A stretch of 64,000 bases of DNA, from NCBI GenBank assembly GCA_910584055.1, contig CAJTZS010000006.1, forward strand, positions 1 through 64,000, in the 5' to 3' direction. This document shows positions 15,670 to 24,177 of the stretch, piece by piece. Under the pieces are notes generated by a model, which ran no database searches, was not told the DNA's origin, and worked only from the letters and a program-made list of their open reading frames with translations. How positions within the stretch are numbered: position 1 is the stretch's first letter; the number at the start of each line of letters is the position of its first letter. This stretch comes from an uncultured Muribaculaceae bacterium. Its GTDB lineage: Bacteria; Bacteroidota; Bacteroidia; Bacteroidales; Muribaculaceae. Made by a program: the position numbers and the translations under genes.

Positions 15670-16614
15670 ATGGAAAGCTCTTTTCGGAAACCATTGATGC
15701 ATCGGACCACACGGCGAGCTAATTTCCATGATTATACCAAGCCTTGGATCTATATGCTGACATATACCGAAAGGCCGAACCGCCCTCCGTTGTCAATCCT
15801 GAATCCGGATGCATCCATCACTCATACCGAACTTGGAAATCTGATTGAAAAAGAATTGAGGGACATCCCTTTACATCACCCTGAAATGGCAATATATGAT
15901 TATATTATCATGCCGGACCACATTCATTTCATATTGCATGTTAAAGAGAAGCTGGAGAAACCGTTAGGCAGAGAAATATGCGGATTCTCAGGTGCTTGCA
16001 CAAACCATTATCGCTCTCTATTCAATGTTGAGGCAAAAGACAGTCTCTTCTTTCCTTTTCATGACCGCTTACTTACCGGTAAGAATCAATTGGCCACTAT
16101 GAAATCCTACATAGCCTCTAACCCGAGGCGATTGCATATCAAAAGACTTCGTCCCGATCTTTTCAGGCGATATAATCATCTTAAGATCGGCGACAAAGAA
16201 TTCGCAGCTTATGGTAATATATTCCTGCTTAGGAATTTTGACAGGCAGTCGGTAGTAATTCACCGGGCAGACAGCGAGAAGATCCGCATTGAAAACGAAC
16301 GGCGTTGGCTTGATTGTGTATCTAATGGAGGAGTTCTAATATCGCCATTTATCAGCAGGGATGAGAAAGCTATCCGCGATAAAGCCATTGAACTTGGAGG
16401 AAGTTTAATAATATTGCGCAATGAAGGTTTTGAAGAACGGTTCAAGCCGCAGGGGAGAGAATTCGAGTTATGCACGGAAGGGCGACTTCTCTTGCTCGCC
16501 CCCTGGCCCGACAACCTCCATCGCGCCAGCGTCACCCGCGCTCAAGCTCTCGAGATGAACGCCCTTGCCGCTTCCCTCTCAGCATTTTCAGGGAACATCA
16601 GCCTCGTCAATTAG
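15670..16614 (+). CDS. RAYT-like Y1 (HUH) transposase with an extra C-terminal domain
   Basis: The frame opens with TTG at 15649, but the ATG at 15670 is preferred, giving 314 residues. Residues about 25-155 are a Y1-transposase domain of the REP-associated (RAYT/TnpA_REP) type. MPDHIHFILHV (about 81-91) contains the HUH metal-binding pair, and the tyrosine of MKSYIASNPRR (about Y147) is the expected nucleophile. From about residue 205 a second domain follows, with WLDCVSNGGVLISPFISRDEK, ELGGSLIILRNEGF and GRLLLLAPW. Its alternating beta/alpha pattern looks Rossmann-like and recalls DprA/SLOG folds, and I remember this tail in other Bacteroidetes RAYT-like proteins. Single-copy RAYTs are chromosomal rather than classic IS. 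There are no IS ends. Five GTAG-headed palindromes elsewhere in the window are candidate substrates (inference). Confidence 0.8.
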   Translation: MESSFRKPLMHRTTRRANFHDYTKPWIYMLTYTERPNRPPLSILNPDASITHTELGNLIEKELRDIPLHHPEMAIYDYIIMPDHIHFILHVKEKLEKPLGREICGFSGACTNHYRSLFNVEAKDSLFFPFHDRLLTGKNQLATMKSYIASNPRRLHIKRLRPDLFRRYNHLKIGDKEFAAYGNIFLLRNFDRQSVVIHRADSEKIRIENERRWLDCVSNGGVLISPFISRDEKAIRDKAIELGGSLIILRNEGFEERFKPQGREFELCTEGRLLLLAPWPDNLHRASVTRAQALEMNALAASLSAFSGNISLVN

Positions 16615-16818
16615 AAAATAGTTTTTTTTAGTCGTAGCCGGTTAAGGGGGGCATGGCCATGCGGTAGCCGTGACGGTAGGCCCATCTATAGGTGGATAGA
16701 GTTTGGGAAGCAACCGGTATTCCTACTTCACCCATTTGCGTATAAGCCAATACGGGAACAGACTAAATTATCCTCCTCCCGACTTTGCAGCCACACGAAC
16801 CAGTGGTTCATGGTGTGA
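16615..16818. other. Short non-coding region after the RAYT-like gene
   Basis: No gene is seen. It contains the 12-bp palindrome GCATGGCCATGC followed by GGTAG, and several GTAG or GGTAGG words, which may be a degenerate REP-like site next to the transposase. The remainder is featureless. Confidence 0.35.
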
Positions 16819-17874
16819 TTATTGTAGATTGTAATATTGTTTGAACCAAGCGACTGTGCGGTCGATGCCCTGCTGTAGCGGGGTTGCGGGACGGAAGCCG
16901 GTGGCTTCTCCGAGTGCGGAGGAGTCGGCGTAGGTCTGGTATACATCGCCGGGCTGCATGGGGAGGAAGTCTTTCTTCGCCTCCCTGCCGATCGATTTCT
17001 CGATGCAGGCGATATAGTCCATCAGGCGCGTGGGATGCTGGTTGCCGATGTTGTAGACGCGGTAGGGGGCCGGGGATGTTGCAGGGTCAGGATCCTTCTC
17101 ATCCCAGTTCGGGTTGCCCTGCGGAATCACCCCGCTTATCCTCACGACCCCTTCCACGATGTCGTCGATATAGGTGAAGTCGCGGAGCATGTCGCCGTTG
17201 TTGAAGACCTTGATGGGGCGGTCGTGCAGGATTGCGTCCATGAAGAGGAACGGGGACATGTCGGGACGCCCCCACGGCCCGTAGACGGTGAAGAACCGAA
17301 GACCTGTTGTGGGGAGGTCGTACAGCTTGGAGTATGCATGCGCCATAAGCTCGTTGCTCTTCTTTGTGGCGGCATAGAGTGACACGGGATGCGCGATGCC
17401 GTCATGCTCAGAGAACGGCACCTTGCCGTTCAATCCGTAGACGCTCGAGGAGGATGCGTACACAAGGTGCTTAACCTTGTTGTGGCGGCATCCTTCGAGG
17501 ACGTTGATGAATCCGTCAACATTGCTTTCCACATAGGCAAGAGGGTTGGTGATGGAATAACGCACACCCGCCTGCGCACCGAGGTTGACCACTATATCGA
17601 AACTTCCGTTAGCGAAAAGCATCTGCATGGCATGCGTATCATCAAGATTCATACGGATGAAAGAAAAGCTTGGAAATGCAGAGCTTTTCGCGAACTTGTA
17701 CCATTGCACGTCCCCTTCCGCAATACCGAGGGTCTGGAGGCGGCTGTACTTGAGTTCCGGGTCGTAGTAGTCATTGATATTGTCAAGACCGACAACATCG
17801 TCCCCTCTTTCAAGGAAACGATGACAGAGGGCACTGCCGATAAAACCGGCAGCGCCCGTAACCAATATTTTCAT
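16819..17874 (-). CDS. NAD-dependent epimerase, UDP-glucuronate 4-epimerase-like
   Basis: A 351-residue extended short-chain dehydrogenase/reductase. The N-terminus ILVTGAAGFIGSALCHRFLERG has the GxxGxxG NAD-binding loop. LDNINDYYDPELKYSRL (about 36-52) is the stretch typical of UDP-glucuronate 4-epimerases (GAE/CapI group). VYASSSSVYG, then YAATKKSNE with the catalytic Tyr and Lys (about 168-176), and GLRFFTVYGPWGRPDMS (about 190-206) match the same group. It would make UDP-galacturonate for surface glycans. It is not adjacent to the polysaccharide operon (21-31 kb) but may feed it. The upstream 150 bp carries a 43-bp direct repeat. Confidence 0.88.
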   Translation of the reverse strand: MKILVTGAAGFIGSALCHRFLERGDDVVGLDNINDYYDPELKYSRLQTLGIAEGDVQWYKFAKSSAFPSFSFIRMNLDDTHAMQMLFANGSFDIVVNLGAQAGVRYSITNPLAYVESNVDGFINVLEGCRHNKVKHLVYASSSSVYGLNGKVPFSEHDGIAHPVSLYAATKKSNELMAHAYSKLYDLPTTGLRFFTVYGPWGRPDMSPFLFMDAILHDRPIKVFNNGDMLRDFTYIDDIVEGVVRISGVIPQGNPNWDEKDPDPATSPAPYRVYNIGNQHPTRLMDYIACIEKSIGREAKKDFLPMQPGDVYQTYADSSALGEATGFRPATPLQQGIDRTVAWFKQYYNLQ

Positions 17875-17921
17875 AAAAGGGAGTTAAATTATAGCAACTT
17901 GTAAAATCAGGTCATACAGTT

Positions 17922-18060
17922 TTTTTATCAAACCATGGAAACCATTAAAAACCATTGCTCGCTTGCGCGAGCTGTCTTATCCTCCAACCATCCACAACCA
18001 CTTTTGTATCGGTTTTCTTTTTATCAAACCAAGGAAACCATTTAAAACCATTGTTCGCTT
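17922..18060. repeat. 43-bp imperfect direct repeat, two copies 96 bp apart
   Basis: Copies at 17922-17964 and 18018-18060 both start TTTTTATCAAACCA and continue through GGAAACCATT to CGCTT, with only a few differences. They lie in the 310-bp gap between the epimerase start and the AAA ATPase end. Nothing else is recognised in this gap. Confidence 0.75.
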
Positions 18061-18184
18061 CTGCTCGCTGTCCGGTACAGAATGATGCGGCTTTGAAAGT
18101 GGTTGTTCAATGGTTGAAAGAATATATCTTAGGGTATGGTTTTGTTCTTTTGTTTGAAATATTCCATGCATTATAGCATAGGAT

Positions 18185-19318
18185 TTATTTAGAGAAATAG
18201 GTGTGTTTGAGCCAATATGAGTATATGGGATCAAGCGGGATGAGTTTCAGACCGGTACCATCGATGATATCTTTTTCCATTAGGGCTGCCTTTGAGCGTG
18301 TTACAGAGGCTGACGATACAATACTATATTTTCGCATCACCGCTGCCGAACTGATTTTCTCCTCGCCGTTAATAACGGCATGAAGAAAATTCAATTGCTG
18401 TACAGTGAGATTTTCTGTCAAATTCACAAACAGCAGACTGAGTTGTTCAACAAGCGATTCGTGAGCCGTTTCAACAGTTTCCATATCACATATTTCATCG
18501 GTTCTCAGCCACGCAAGTTGTGCGAGTTGTTGCGCGTAATACGGATGATTGTCTACGAGTCGGGCAATTTCTTCAGCCGCCTCTTCAGTGATGGTTTTAC
18601 CTGTCTCTTCAAATCTGCTACGGAAGAAAGAAACGAGATATTTCGATTCTATTTTGTTAAGAAAGATGAGATTGCCAAATTTGTAGAAAGGTTTTGAAGA
18701 ATTGGTGAACACTTCCATCATCATATGGCGCTTGCTGCCATAAAGACAATAGGCCACGCGCTGTTGATTCTGCCAGTGAGATCTTAACTTTTTTTGAATG
18801 TAATCCGACTCACCGAATTCCGCAATATTCTGAAACTCATCAATACAGACCACGATTTTTATTCCTTTCTCTTTCGCTATCTTTTCGGGAAGATCGAGGA
18901 TTTCATCAGTATTGATTTGAGCTTCTCTCCAATCTAAATCAAGTGAGATTTCATTTCCAGGTTCCGTGCCTACCGAGATCCGCGGAATCAGTGAAGATAG
19001 AAACCTCTTGGCATTTTCAACCGCCTCTTCCCATTTTGAAGACGTAGCCGATATGATTTTTTGAGCCAGAGTCGCGTAAAAATGCTTCTCGTTGCGAATG
19101 TTGAATAAATCGACATGGCATATCCTTAACTTTGAATCCTCAGCCAATGCTATTTTTGCAGCCTTGTTAACAAGTGAGCTTTTTCCCCAGCGTCTCGGAG
19201 AAATGATGATAGTATTGATAAGCGATTTGAAATTATCTACTAAAATCCGAGTCTCAACTTCGCGGTCTGTGAAATTACGGTCAGTAGCTATTCGTCCAAA
19301 TACAAAAGGAGTCTCCAT
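18185..19318 (-). CDS. AAA ATPase of the archaeal-type ATPase family (ATPase_2-like)
   Basis: A 377-residue cytoplasmic protein. FGRIATDRNFTDRE is the usual N-terminal motif. ISPRRWGKSSLVNKAA (about 38-53) is the Walker A loop with the RRxGKS form of this family, and IVVCIDEFQNIAEF (about 155-168) is Walker B. The C-terminal 90 residues look like a winged-helix domain (VQQLNFLHAVINGEEKISSAAVMRKYSI). Family knowledge: these STAND-like ATPases occur in many copies in Bacteroidetes and archaea, and their function is mostly unknown. It is solitary with its own promoter. It may be a transferred gene, but no mobility marker is attached. Confidence 0.82.
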   Translation of the reverse strand: METPFVFGRIATDRNFTDREVETRILVDNFKSLINTIIISPRRWGKSSLVNKAAKIALAEDSKLRICHVDLFNIRNEKHFYATLAQKIISATSSKWEEAVENAKRFLSSLIPRISVGTEPGNEISLDLDWREAQINTDEILDLPEKIAKEKGIKIVVCIDEFQNIAEFGESDYIQKKLRSHWQNQQRVAYCLYGSKRHMMMEVFTNSSKPFYKFGNLIFLNKIESKYLVSFFRSRFEETGKTITEEAAEEIARLVDNHPYYAQQLAQLAWLRTDEICDMETVETAHESLVEQLSLLFVNLTENLTVQQLNFLHAVINGEEKISSAAVMRKYSIVSSASVTRSKAALMEKDIIDGTGLKLIPLDPIYSYWLKHTYFSK

Positions 19319-19340
19319 ATCTTGATTTTTTATTGAGATA

Positions 19341-19371
19341 CAAATTTACTACAATTTTTGTAGTTCACAAT
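19341..19371 (-). promoter_or_regulatory. Promoter and operator-like palindrome of the AAA ATPase gene
   Basis: On the - strand TTG (19370-19368) and TAAATTTG (19348-19341) are 19 bp apart. The spacer contains the palindrome CTACAA-TTT-TTGTAG (19349-19363), exactly between the two boxes, where a repressor would block RNA polymerase. Confidence 0.55.
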
Positions 19372-19449
19372 ATGAAGTTCAATTTTTGTACAAAGATATT
19401 TTCCCGTGCGAAGCTGCAATACCAATCGTATACGGCGGGGGCAGTTATA

Positions 19450-20661
19450 TCATACATTATTCAAGACGCGGCCTGGATAGGCTTCGAGTGCCTTTTCGAG
19501 GATGAAGAGGGCGCGGGAAAGTTCCTCGCGGCTGTGAACGTATGCTATACGGACCTCATTCTTACCTTTGCCGGGGGTGGTGTAGAAACCGGACGCGGGT
19601 GCAAGGAACACTGTTTCCCCCTCATAGAAGAATTCCTTGAGGCACCATTCGCAGAAGCGGTCGCTGTCGTCTATGGGGAGCTTGGCGACTGTATAGAACG
19701 CTCCCATGGGAATAGGGGAATAGCAGCCTGGGATGCGGTTGATGCCGTCTACGAGAAGGTTGCGGCGCAGCAGGTATTCGTTGTATGTGTCGAGCATGTA
19801 CTCGCGAGGAGTGTCAACTGAAGCTTCCGCCACGAGCTGACCTAACAATGGCGGACTCAGGCGCGCCTGACAGAATTTCATCACATTGTCATGAAAATCC
19901 CTGTTTTTGGTTATCAGCGCGCCTATCCTGATTCCGCATTCGTTGTATCTTTTAGATACGGAATCTATGAGGATAACCTGTTTCTCTATTCCCGGAAGAT
20001 GGAGGGCGGAGATATAGGGGGCTCCGGTGTAGCAGAATTCGCGGTATACCTCATCCGAGAAGAGGTAGAGGTTATGCCTGGCCACCATGTCGCGGATCTG
20101 GAGCATCTCCTTCATTGTATAGAGATAGCCCGTAGGGTTATTGGGGTTGCAGATAAGTATACCTTTGGTTCTGGGGGTGACCAATTTTTCAAACTCCTCC
20201 ACTGGAGGCAGGGAGAACCCGGTGTCGATAGAGGAGGGGATGGACACGATTTTTGCTCCTGAAAGGATGGCGAAAGCCATATAGTTGGCGTATGCCGGTT
20301 CCGGCACGATGATTTCGTCACCCGGATTGAGGGCGGCCATGAACGCGAAGAGCACCGCCTCCGAACCTCCCGATGTCACGATTATCTCATCCGGTGAGAC
20401 ATCTATATTGAACCTGCCGTAATATTCGGAAAGTTTGGCACGAAGGGAAAGAAGTCCTTCCGACGGGCTGTATTCGAGCACATTGCGGTCGATATGCCGA
20501 AGCACCTCCAATGCCTGCGGCGGCGTTGGGATATCCGGCTGACCGATATTAAGCTTGTATACCTTTATGCCGCGTTTTGCCGCCTCGTTTGCAAGCGGCA
20601 CCAACCGCCTGATCGGCGATGCCGGCATCTCGATTCCTCTTTCAGATAATTCGGGTGTCAT
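19450..20661 (-). CDS. Class I/II pyridoxal-phosphate aminotransferase
   Basis: A 403-residue fold-type I aminotransferase of the aspartate aminotransferase subgroup. VTSGGSEAVLFAFMAAL (about 90-106) is the PLP phosphate-binding loop. NPNNPTGYLY (about 168-177) has the conserved Asn-Pro, SDEVYREFCY holds the Asp and Tyr contacting PLP, and DSVSKRYNECGIRIG carries the Schiff-base Lys (about 237). It probably exchanges amino groups between an L-amino acid (Asp, aromatic or similar) and 2-oxoglutarate. The substrate cannot be fixed from sequence. The length is normal. Confidence 0.9.
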   Translation of the reverse strand: MTPELSERGIEMPASPIRRLVPLANEAAKRGIKVYKLNIGQPDIPTPPQALEVLRHIDRNVLEYSPSEGLLSLRAKLSEYYGRFNIDVSPDEIIVTSGGSEAVLFAFMAALNPGDEIIVPEPAYANYMAFAILSGAKIVSIPSSIDTGFSLPPVEEFEKLVTPRTKGILICNPNNPTGYLYTMKEMLQIRDMVARHNLYLFSDEVYREFCYTGAPYISALHLPGIEKQVILIDSVSKRYNECGIRIGALITKNRDFHDNVMKFCQARLSPPLLGQLVAEASVDTPREYMLDTYNEYLLRRNLLVDGINRIPGCYSPIPMGAFYTVAKLPIDDSDRFCEWCLKEFFYEGETVFLAPASGFYTTPGKGKNEVRIAYVHSREELSRALFILEKALEAYPGRVLNNV

Positions 20662-20686
20662 AATTCGGGTAATTGAATTGTGCTCG

Positions 20687-20718
20687 CAAAATTATAAAAT
20701 ATGATTGTTACTGCCAAA
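20687..20718 (-). promoter_or_regulatory. Promoter of the aminotransferase gene
   Basis: On the - strand TTTG (20718-20715) and TAATTTTG (20694-20687) are 20 bp apart, a full match to the Bacteroidetes consensus. It ends 26 bp before the ATG. Confidence 0.7.
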
Positions 20719-20795
20719 TAGAATAATCAAATTTGATATAAAAGAATTATAGCATCAAATACATAGATTGTCAGTGTGATTATTGCAAATATTTA

Positions 20796-21124
20796 GAGGG
20801 TGTTTAATAATAAAAGTTAAATTTGGGGCGGCTATCTTTTGGATAAAATCCATTTAAGGCAAAGGAGCATAGCGGGCTATGTGACTGCGCCGCGAATGGA
20901 TTTTAACAAAAGAGAGCCGGACAAACGGTATTTTATATTCTTAGACACGCCTCATTTGTTAATTTTTTTAATTTATATTGTTTTTAAAGTTACCTCTGGT
21001 CTCGCAATCTTGGGCATCTTTCTCCTTTCGGTTCAGTCACATAGCCCGCTATGCTCCTTCACCTCAAGAAGAAACCTGCTCCAAGCTTGCGACCCCAAAT
21101 TAACTTTTATTATTAAACACCCTC
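20796..21124. mobile_element. MITE-like foldback element, 329 bp, no transposase
   Basis: Terminal inverted repeats of about 32 bp occupy 20796-20828 (starting GAGGGTGTTTAATAATAAAA) and 21093-21124, differing by one indel. A second, perfect 26-bp inverted pair lies inside at 20862-20887 and 21034-21059. An AAAATCCATT/AATGGATTTT pair lies near 20845 and 20895. No plausible protein is encoded: the 104-codon frame crossing it spans both repeats and is an artefact. A target duplication is not clear. The element sits between the polysaccharide operon's 3' end and the aminotransferase promoter. Confidence 0.75.
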
Positions 21125-21225
21125 TTAAATTATTAAAGGATAACAGAAAATAACATTAGCTATTTTACTTTGAAAGTTTAATTTGTGAATGAGGGAATAT
21201 TTACAAATTACTCATATTATAAATA

Positions 21226-22062
21226 TCAAACACCAGATCTAAGGATTTCGGTACGAAGTCTGCTGCTATAAATAAGTCTAACAACGGGTACTGGCATCAG
21301 CCTAAAAAGATATCGAGCGACCGGATATATATATTTAATCGACAAAAGCCCATTTAATTTTCTAATCCCCCCCATATATATTAAAAATTCGTTTTTGGCT
21401 TTCTCTCTACTCCTTCTTTTATATATCCCATTATCCCGTCTAAATTTGAGTGTAACAACATTCAGATTTGCAATGCGATAACCTTTAGACAATACCTCAA
21501 ACCATAACGCGATATCTTGGCTTGTGCGGTATCTTTCATCGTATGTGACCCCGTTCTCAAAGATTTCGCGACGCATCATAACTGTAGGATGTGCTAAAGG
21601 TGAGGCCTTATGAATATATCTTATTACCTTTTCTGGAGTCAATGGATATTTTCTAACATTGAGATTGCTGCATGAAGAATTAAACTCCTGCAAGTATCCT
21701 CCAACAACAGCAATGTCTTTATTATCATCAAGAAATTTAGCTTGCTTTTCAAATCTCTGCGGCATGGATATATCATCCGAATCCATACGCGCGATATAGG
21801 TGCCTTTGACAAACTTAAGTCCTCTATTTAATGATTTCGTTAGGCCTACATTATTCTTATTCTGCAGGATAATCAACTTGTCACCTAACTTTTCTTTCCA
21901 CGATGCAATCACACCATAAAGTGTGTCTCCAAGATAACCGTCCTCTATAAGTACAATTTCATCGGGTTTTAACGTTTGGTCATCCCAAACGCTTTGCAAT
22001 GCCTTGTTCAAATAAGCCTCCTTTTCTGACTTATAAACCGACATCAATACTGAGATTGACAT
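21226..22062 (-). CDS. Family 2 glycosyltransferase
   Basis: The ATG at 22062 (MSISVLMSVYKSE) is chosen over a TTG at 22101, because the GT-A fold begins exactly there. The protein has 278 residues. VLMSVYKSEKEAYLNKAL is the first nucleotide-binding strand, IVLIEDGYLGDTL follows, and YIARMDSDDISMPQRFEKQ (about 78-96) carries the metal-binding DxD. It would add one sugar to the lipid-linked repeat unit at the cytoplasmic membrane face. It is the last gene of the AT-rich polysaccharide operon and overlaps the previous gene by 32 bp. Confidence 0.85.
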   Translation of the reverse strand: MSISVLMSVYKSEKEAYLNKALQSVWDDQTLKPDEIVLIEDGYLGDTLYGVIASWKEKLGDKLIILQNKNNVGLTKSLNRGLKFVKGTYIARMDSDDISMPQRFEKQAKFLDDNKDIAVVGGYLQEFNSSCSNLNVRKYPLTPEKVIRYIHKASPLAHPTVMMRREIFENGVTYDERYRTSQDIALWFEVLSKGYRIANLNVVTLKFRRDNGIYKRRSREKAKNEFLIYMGGIRKLNGLLSIKYIYPVARYLFRLMPVPVVRLIYSSRLRTEILRSGV

Positions 22063-22993
22063 TTGTAGTATTATCTTTTTTATATTTATAGTTTTTATCA
22101 AAGAATGATCCTAATTCAAAATCAAATTTATCTGGGACAAATTGGACATAGCCACTCCATGGATAAAATGTGATTTCGCCAAATACTATTCTTCCCTTAA
22201 TATTATATAGGTCTACTCTCGCAAAAATAAAAGGTTGTGCTATTTTTTCGGCCACCTTAATCATTTCATCTATATTCTCAGGAAGTCTCGGTTCCATTTC
22301 AAAAGTTGGATGATCACTGACAACACCTTTTAGAAAATTCAAATTCTCATCCCAAAATCCTCTGTGATGATCTGAGTATCTACTTTTATCCACCCATAGA
22401 CATTTAAATTTCCCACTGAAACAAAGAAACTTATAGTCATCTATAGAACCATCGTCGTTTTGAACATCTTCTAAAAGCTCCTCTATTACAATTAAAGATT
22501 CCTTTGCACCAGTATAGGCCCATTCTCGGCCAAATACATCAGTATTTTTATTTCTCCATGAATTTACCTTGACAATGGCATCCTCAATATCTAATTTATC
22601 TTTATCTCTACAAATTAACACATTGTCACCATTACCGCCATCGGAGGTCTTAATTACAAATTTTTTAGGTAAACTTTCAAAATTAATCTTAGTCGCATCA
22701 TTTGTCACATCCAATAATTCAGTCAGATAATTGTTCGTATAGCAATCTAATATTTTGGAGATATATTCGCGGACTCTGTATTTATCAGTACATTTAGCCA
22801 TCAGTTCATCTCTAACATTTATCTTATACCATTGAATCCATTCAGTAAATCTGGCTGGATTTTTTAAATTAGGTATTCGTTTTAGCACAGCATAATACTG
22901 TATTGGAAGCATTATTCTATCGGGTATCCATGCTAAAGATTTTAACATTGATTGTCTTGCCTCTTGACTGGGTATCAAATTTTTTAAATTCAT
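22031..22993 (-). CDS. TupA-like ATP-grasp protein
   Basis: A 320-residue cytoplasmic protein. The ATP-grasp core is visible at KKFVIKTSDGGNGDNVLICRD (about 107-127), DYKFLCFSGKFKCLWVDKSRY (about 185-205), FARVDLYNIKGRIVFGEITFYPWSG (about 260-284). This pattern is typical of the teichuronopeptide-biosynthesis TupA-like family found in Gram-negative and Gram-positive polysaccharide loci. These proteins are predicted ligases that attach an amino acid or similar carboxylate to a glycan, with direct proof scarce. It is embedded in the exopolysaccharide operon, next to a second ATP-grasp protein. Confidence 0.82.
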   Translation of the reverse strand: MNLKNLIPSQEARQSMLKSLAWIPDRIMLPIQYYAVLKRIPNLKNPARFTEWIQWYKINVRDELMAKCTDKYRVREYISKILDCYTNNYLTELLDVTNDATKINFESLPKKFVIKTSDGGNGDNVLICRDKDKLDIEDAIVKVNSWRNKNTDVFGREWAYTGAKESLIVIEELLEDVQNDDGSIDDYKFLCFSGKFKCLWVDKSRYSDHHRGFWDENLNFLKGVVSDHPTFEMEPRLPENIDEMIKVAEKIAQPFIFARVDLYNIKGRIVFGEITFYPWSGYVQFVPDKFDFELGSFFDKNYKYKKDNTTNVNLSIDVGL

Positions 22994-23002
22994 CTTATCA
23001 AA

Positions 23003-24151
23003 CTAATATGGTTCTGTAAACACCACATTCCGATTCTTAATGTGCTTTTCACAATACTCGATAATCTCATCAGTATAATTTCCTAATGCCGGACCGACTG
23101 CATACTGAAATATCCAAGGAGCAAATCCCCTTAAATTAAATTCGACTAATTTTGGAGTGCCATCATTTTCAATACAAATATCTTGTGCAACTAATCTATG
23201 ATGTAAAATGTTTTTTCCGACACTTACAGCAAAGTCTTTAACTCTTTCAAAATCCGGAATAATAAAATCATTTTTAGAGAAATCAATATTATTGAATATA
23301 TTACTCTTGTTTCCGAATTGATCAAACACACATTTTCCTAAATGACCATTTAAATCTACACCTATAAACATTCCTCCTCCATGCGCATTATCGATAATGG
23401 CACCATTTTTCCCAATCCTCATAATTATTCCTGTGATATGAACCGAATCATCTTTAATAGATTTATAAGTACATATTCTTAAGGTATTAATAGAAGTTGG
23501 GTTAAATTGTGAGATATATGGACTTTGAGTTAATGCCTTTTGTAATATGAAATTCTGATATCTGTTTGCATATTCTTGTATATATTGTGCACTCAGTATT
23601 TTCCCAGATTCTTTTTCACGAAGACTATTATTGATTTTTGAAAAACATTCTACACCTATACCTGAATTGGTATCAGTACTTGGTTTTAGAAATACTTTAT
23701 TTTCGGTCAAAATTTTATCGGTTACCCAACCATCTGAAATGTTAATTTTTGTATAATCTGCATCAAGCAACGTACCATTTATACAGCGCAATAATGTAAT
23801 AGGCAAATAATCTTTGGGAAGAATTTTTTCAAACGAGTTCTTATCTTGATAGAAGGGCCTTGTTTCTGGAGGATTGAGAATAGGTTGAATTATTGTAGCA
23901 GAGATATCTTCAGGGACAATATTAGGATTTGGTCCAATATATTGAGAAAAGAGTCTATATGATTTAATATGAGGATTTTTGCATATTGGTTTCCATTTGT
24001 TCACAAATTCCTTCTCTAAACTAGCATTATTATTGGGATGAAGTTTAAGGAGTTTGTTATACTGCACGCGATATATAAATTTTATTCCTGCTAATAATAT
24101 CTTGGAGTATAATAAATTAAATCGACTCACATTCTTATTTAAGTAACCCAT
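23003..24151 (-). CDS. Sugar-transfer-associated ATP-grasp protein
   Basis: The ATG at 24151 (MGYLNKNVSRF) is chosen; an in-frame TTG at 24181 would overlap the upstream gene's stop. The protein has 382 residues. VFLKPSTDTNSGIGVECF is the ATP-binding strand and loop, INTLRICTYKSI and DNAHGGGMFIGVDLNGHLG are core elements, and VAQDICIENDGTPKLVEFNLRG carries the Mg-binding Glu/Asn. This arrangement is that of the ATP-grasp family associated with sugar transfer in capsule and exopolysaccharide clusters. It probably activates a carboxylate for linkage to the glycan; the substrate is unknown. Confidence 0.8.
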   Translation of the reverse strand: MGYLNKNVSRFNLLYSKILLAGIKFIYRVQYNKLLKLHPNNNASLEKEFVNKWKPICKNPHIKSYRLFSQYIGPNPNIVPEDISATIIQPILNPPETRPFYQDKNSFEKILPKDYLPITLLRCINGTLLDADYTKINISDGWVTDKILTENKVFLKPSTDTNSGIGVECFSKINNSLREKESGKILSAQYIQEYANRYQNFILQKALTQSPYISQFNPTSINTLRICTYKSIKDDSVHITGIIMRIGKNGAIIDNAHGGGMFIGVDLNGHLGKCVFDQFGNKSNIFNNIDFSKNDFIIPDFERVKDFAVSVGKNILHHRLVAQDICIENDGTPKLVEFNLRGFAPWIFQYAVGPALGNYTDEIIEYCEKHIKNRNVVFTEPY

Positions 24152-24177
24152 ATTCTCTATTTTTATGAAAACTTGTA

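Noticed and set aside
15649..16614. Complete IS200/IS605 insertion sequence
   Set aside because: The protein is RAYT-like rather than the short TnpA, there is no tnpB partner, and no IS200/IS605-type end hairpins are seen.
20839..21153. 104-codon ORF
   Set aside because: It runs through both inverted repeat pairs of the MITE-like element and has no protein-like features.
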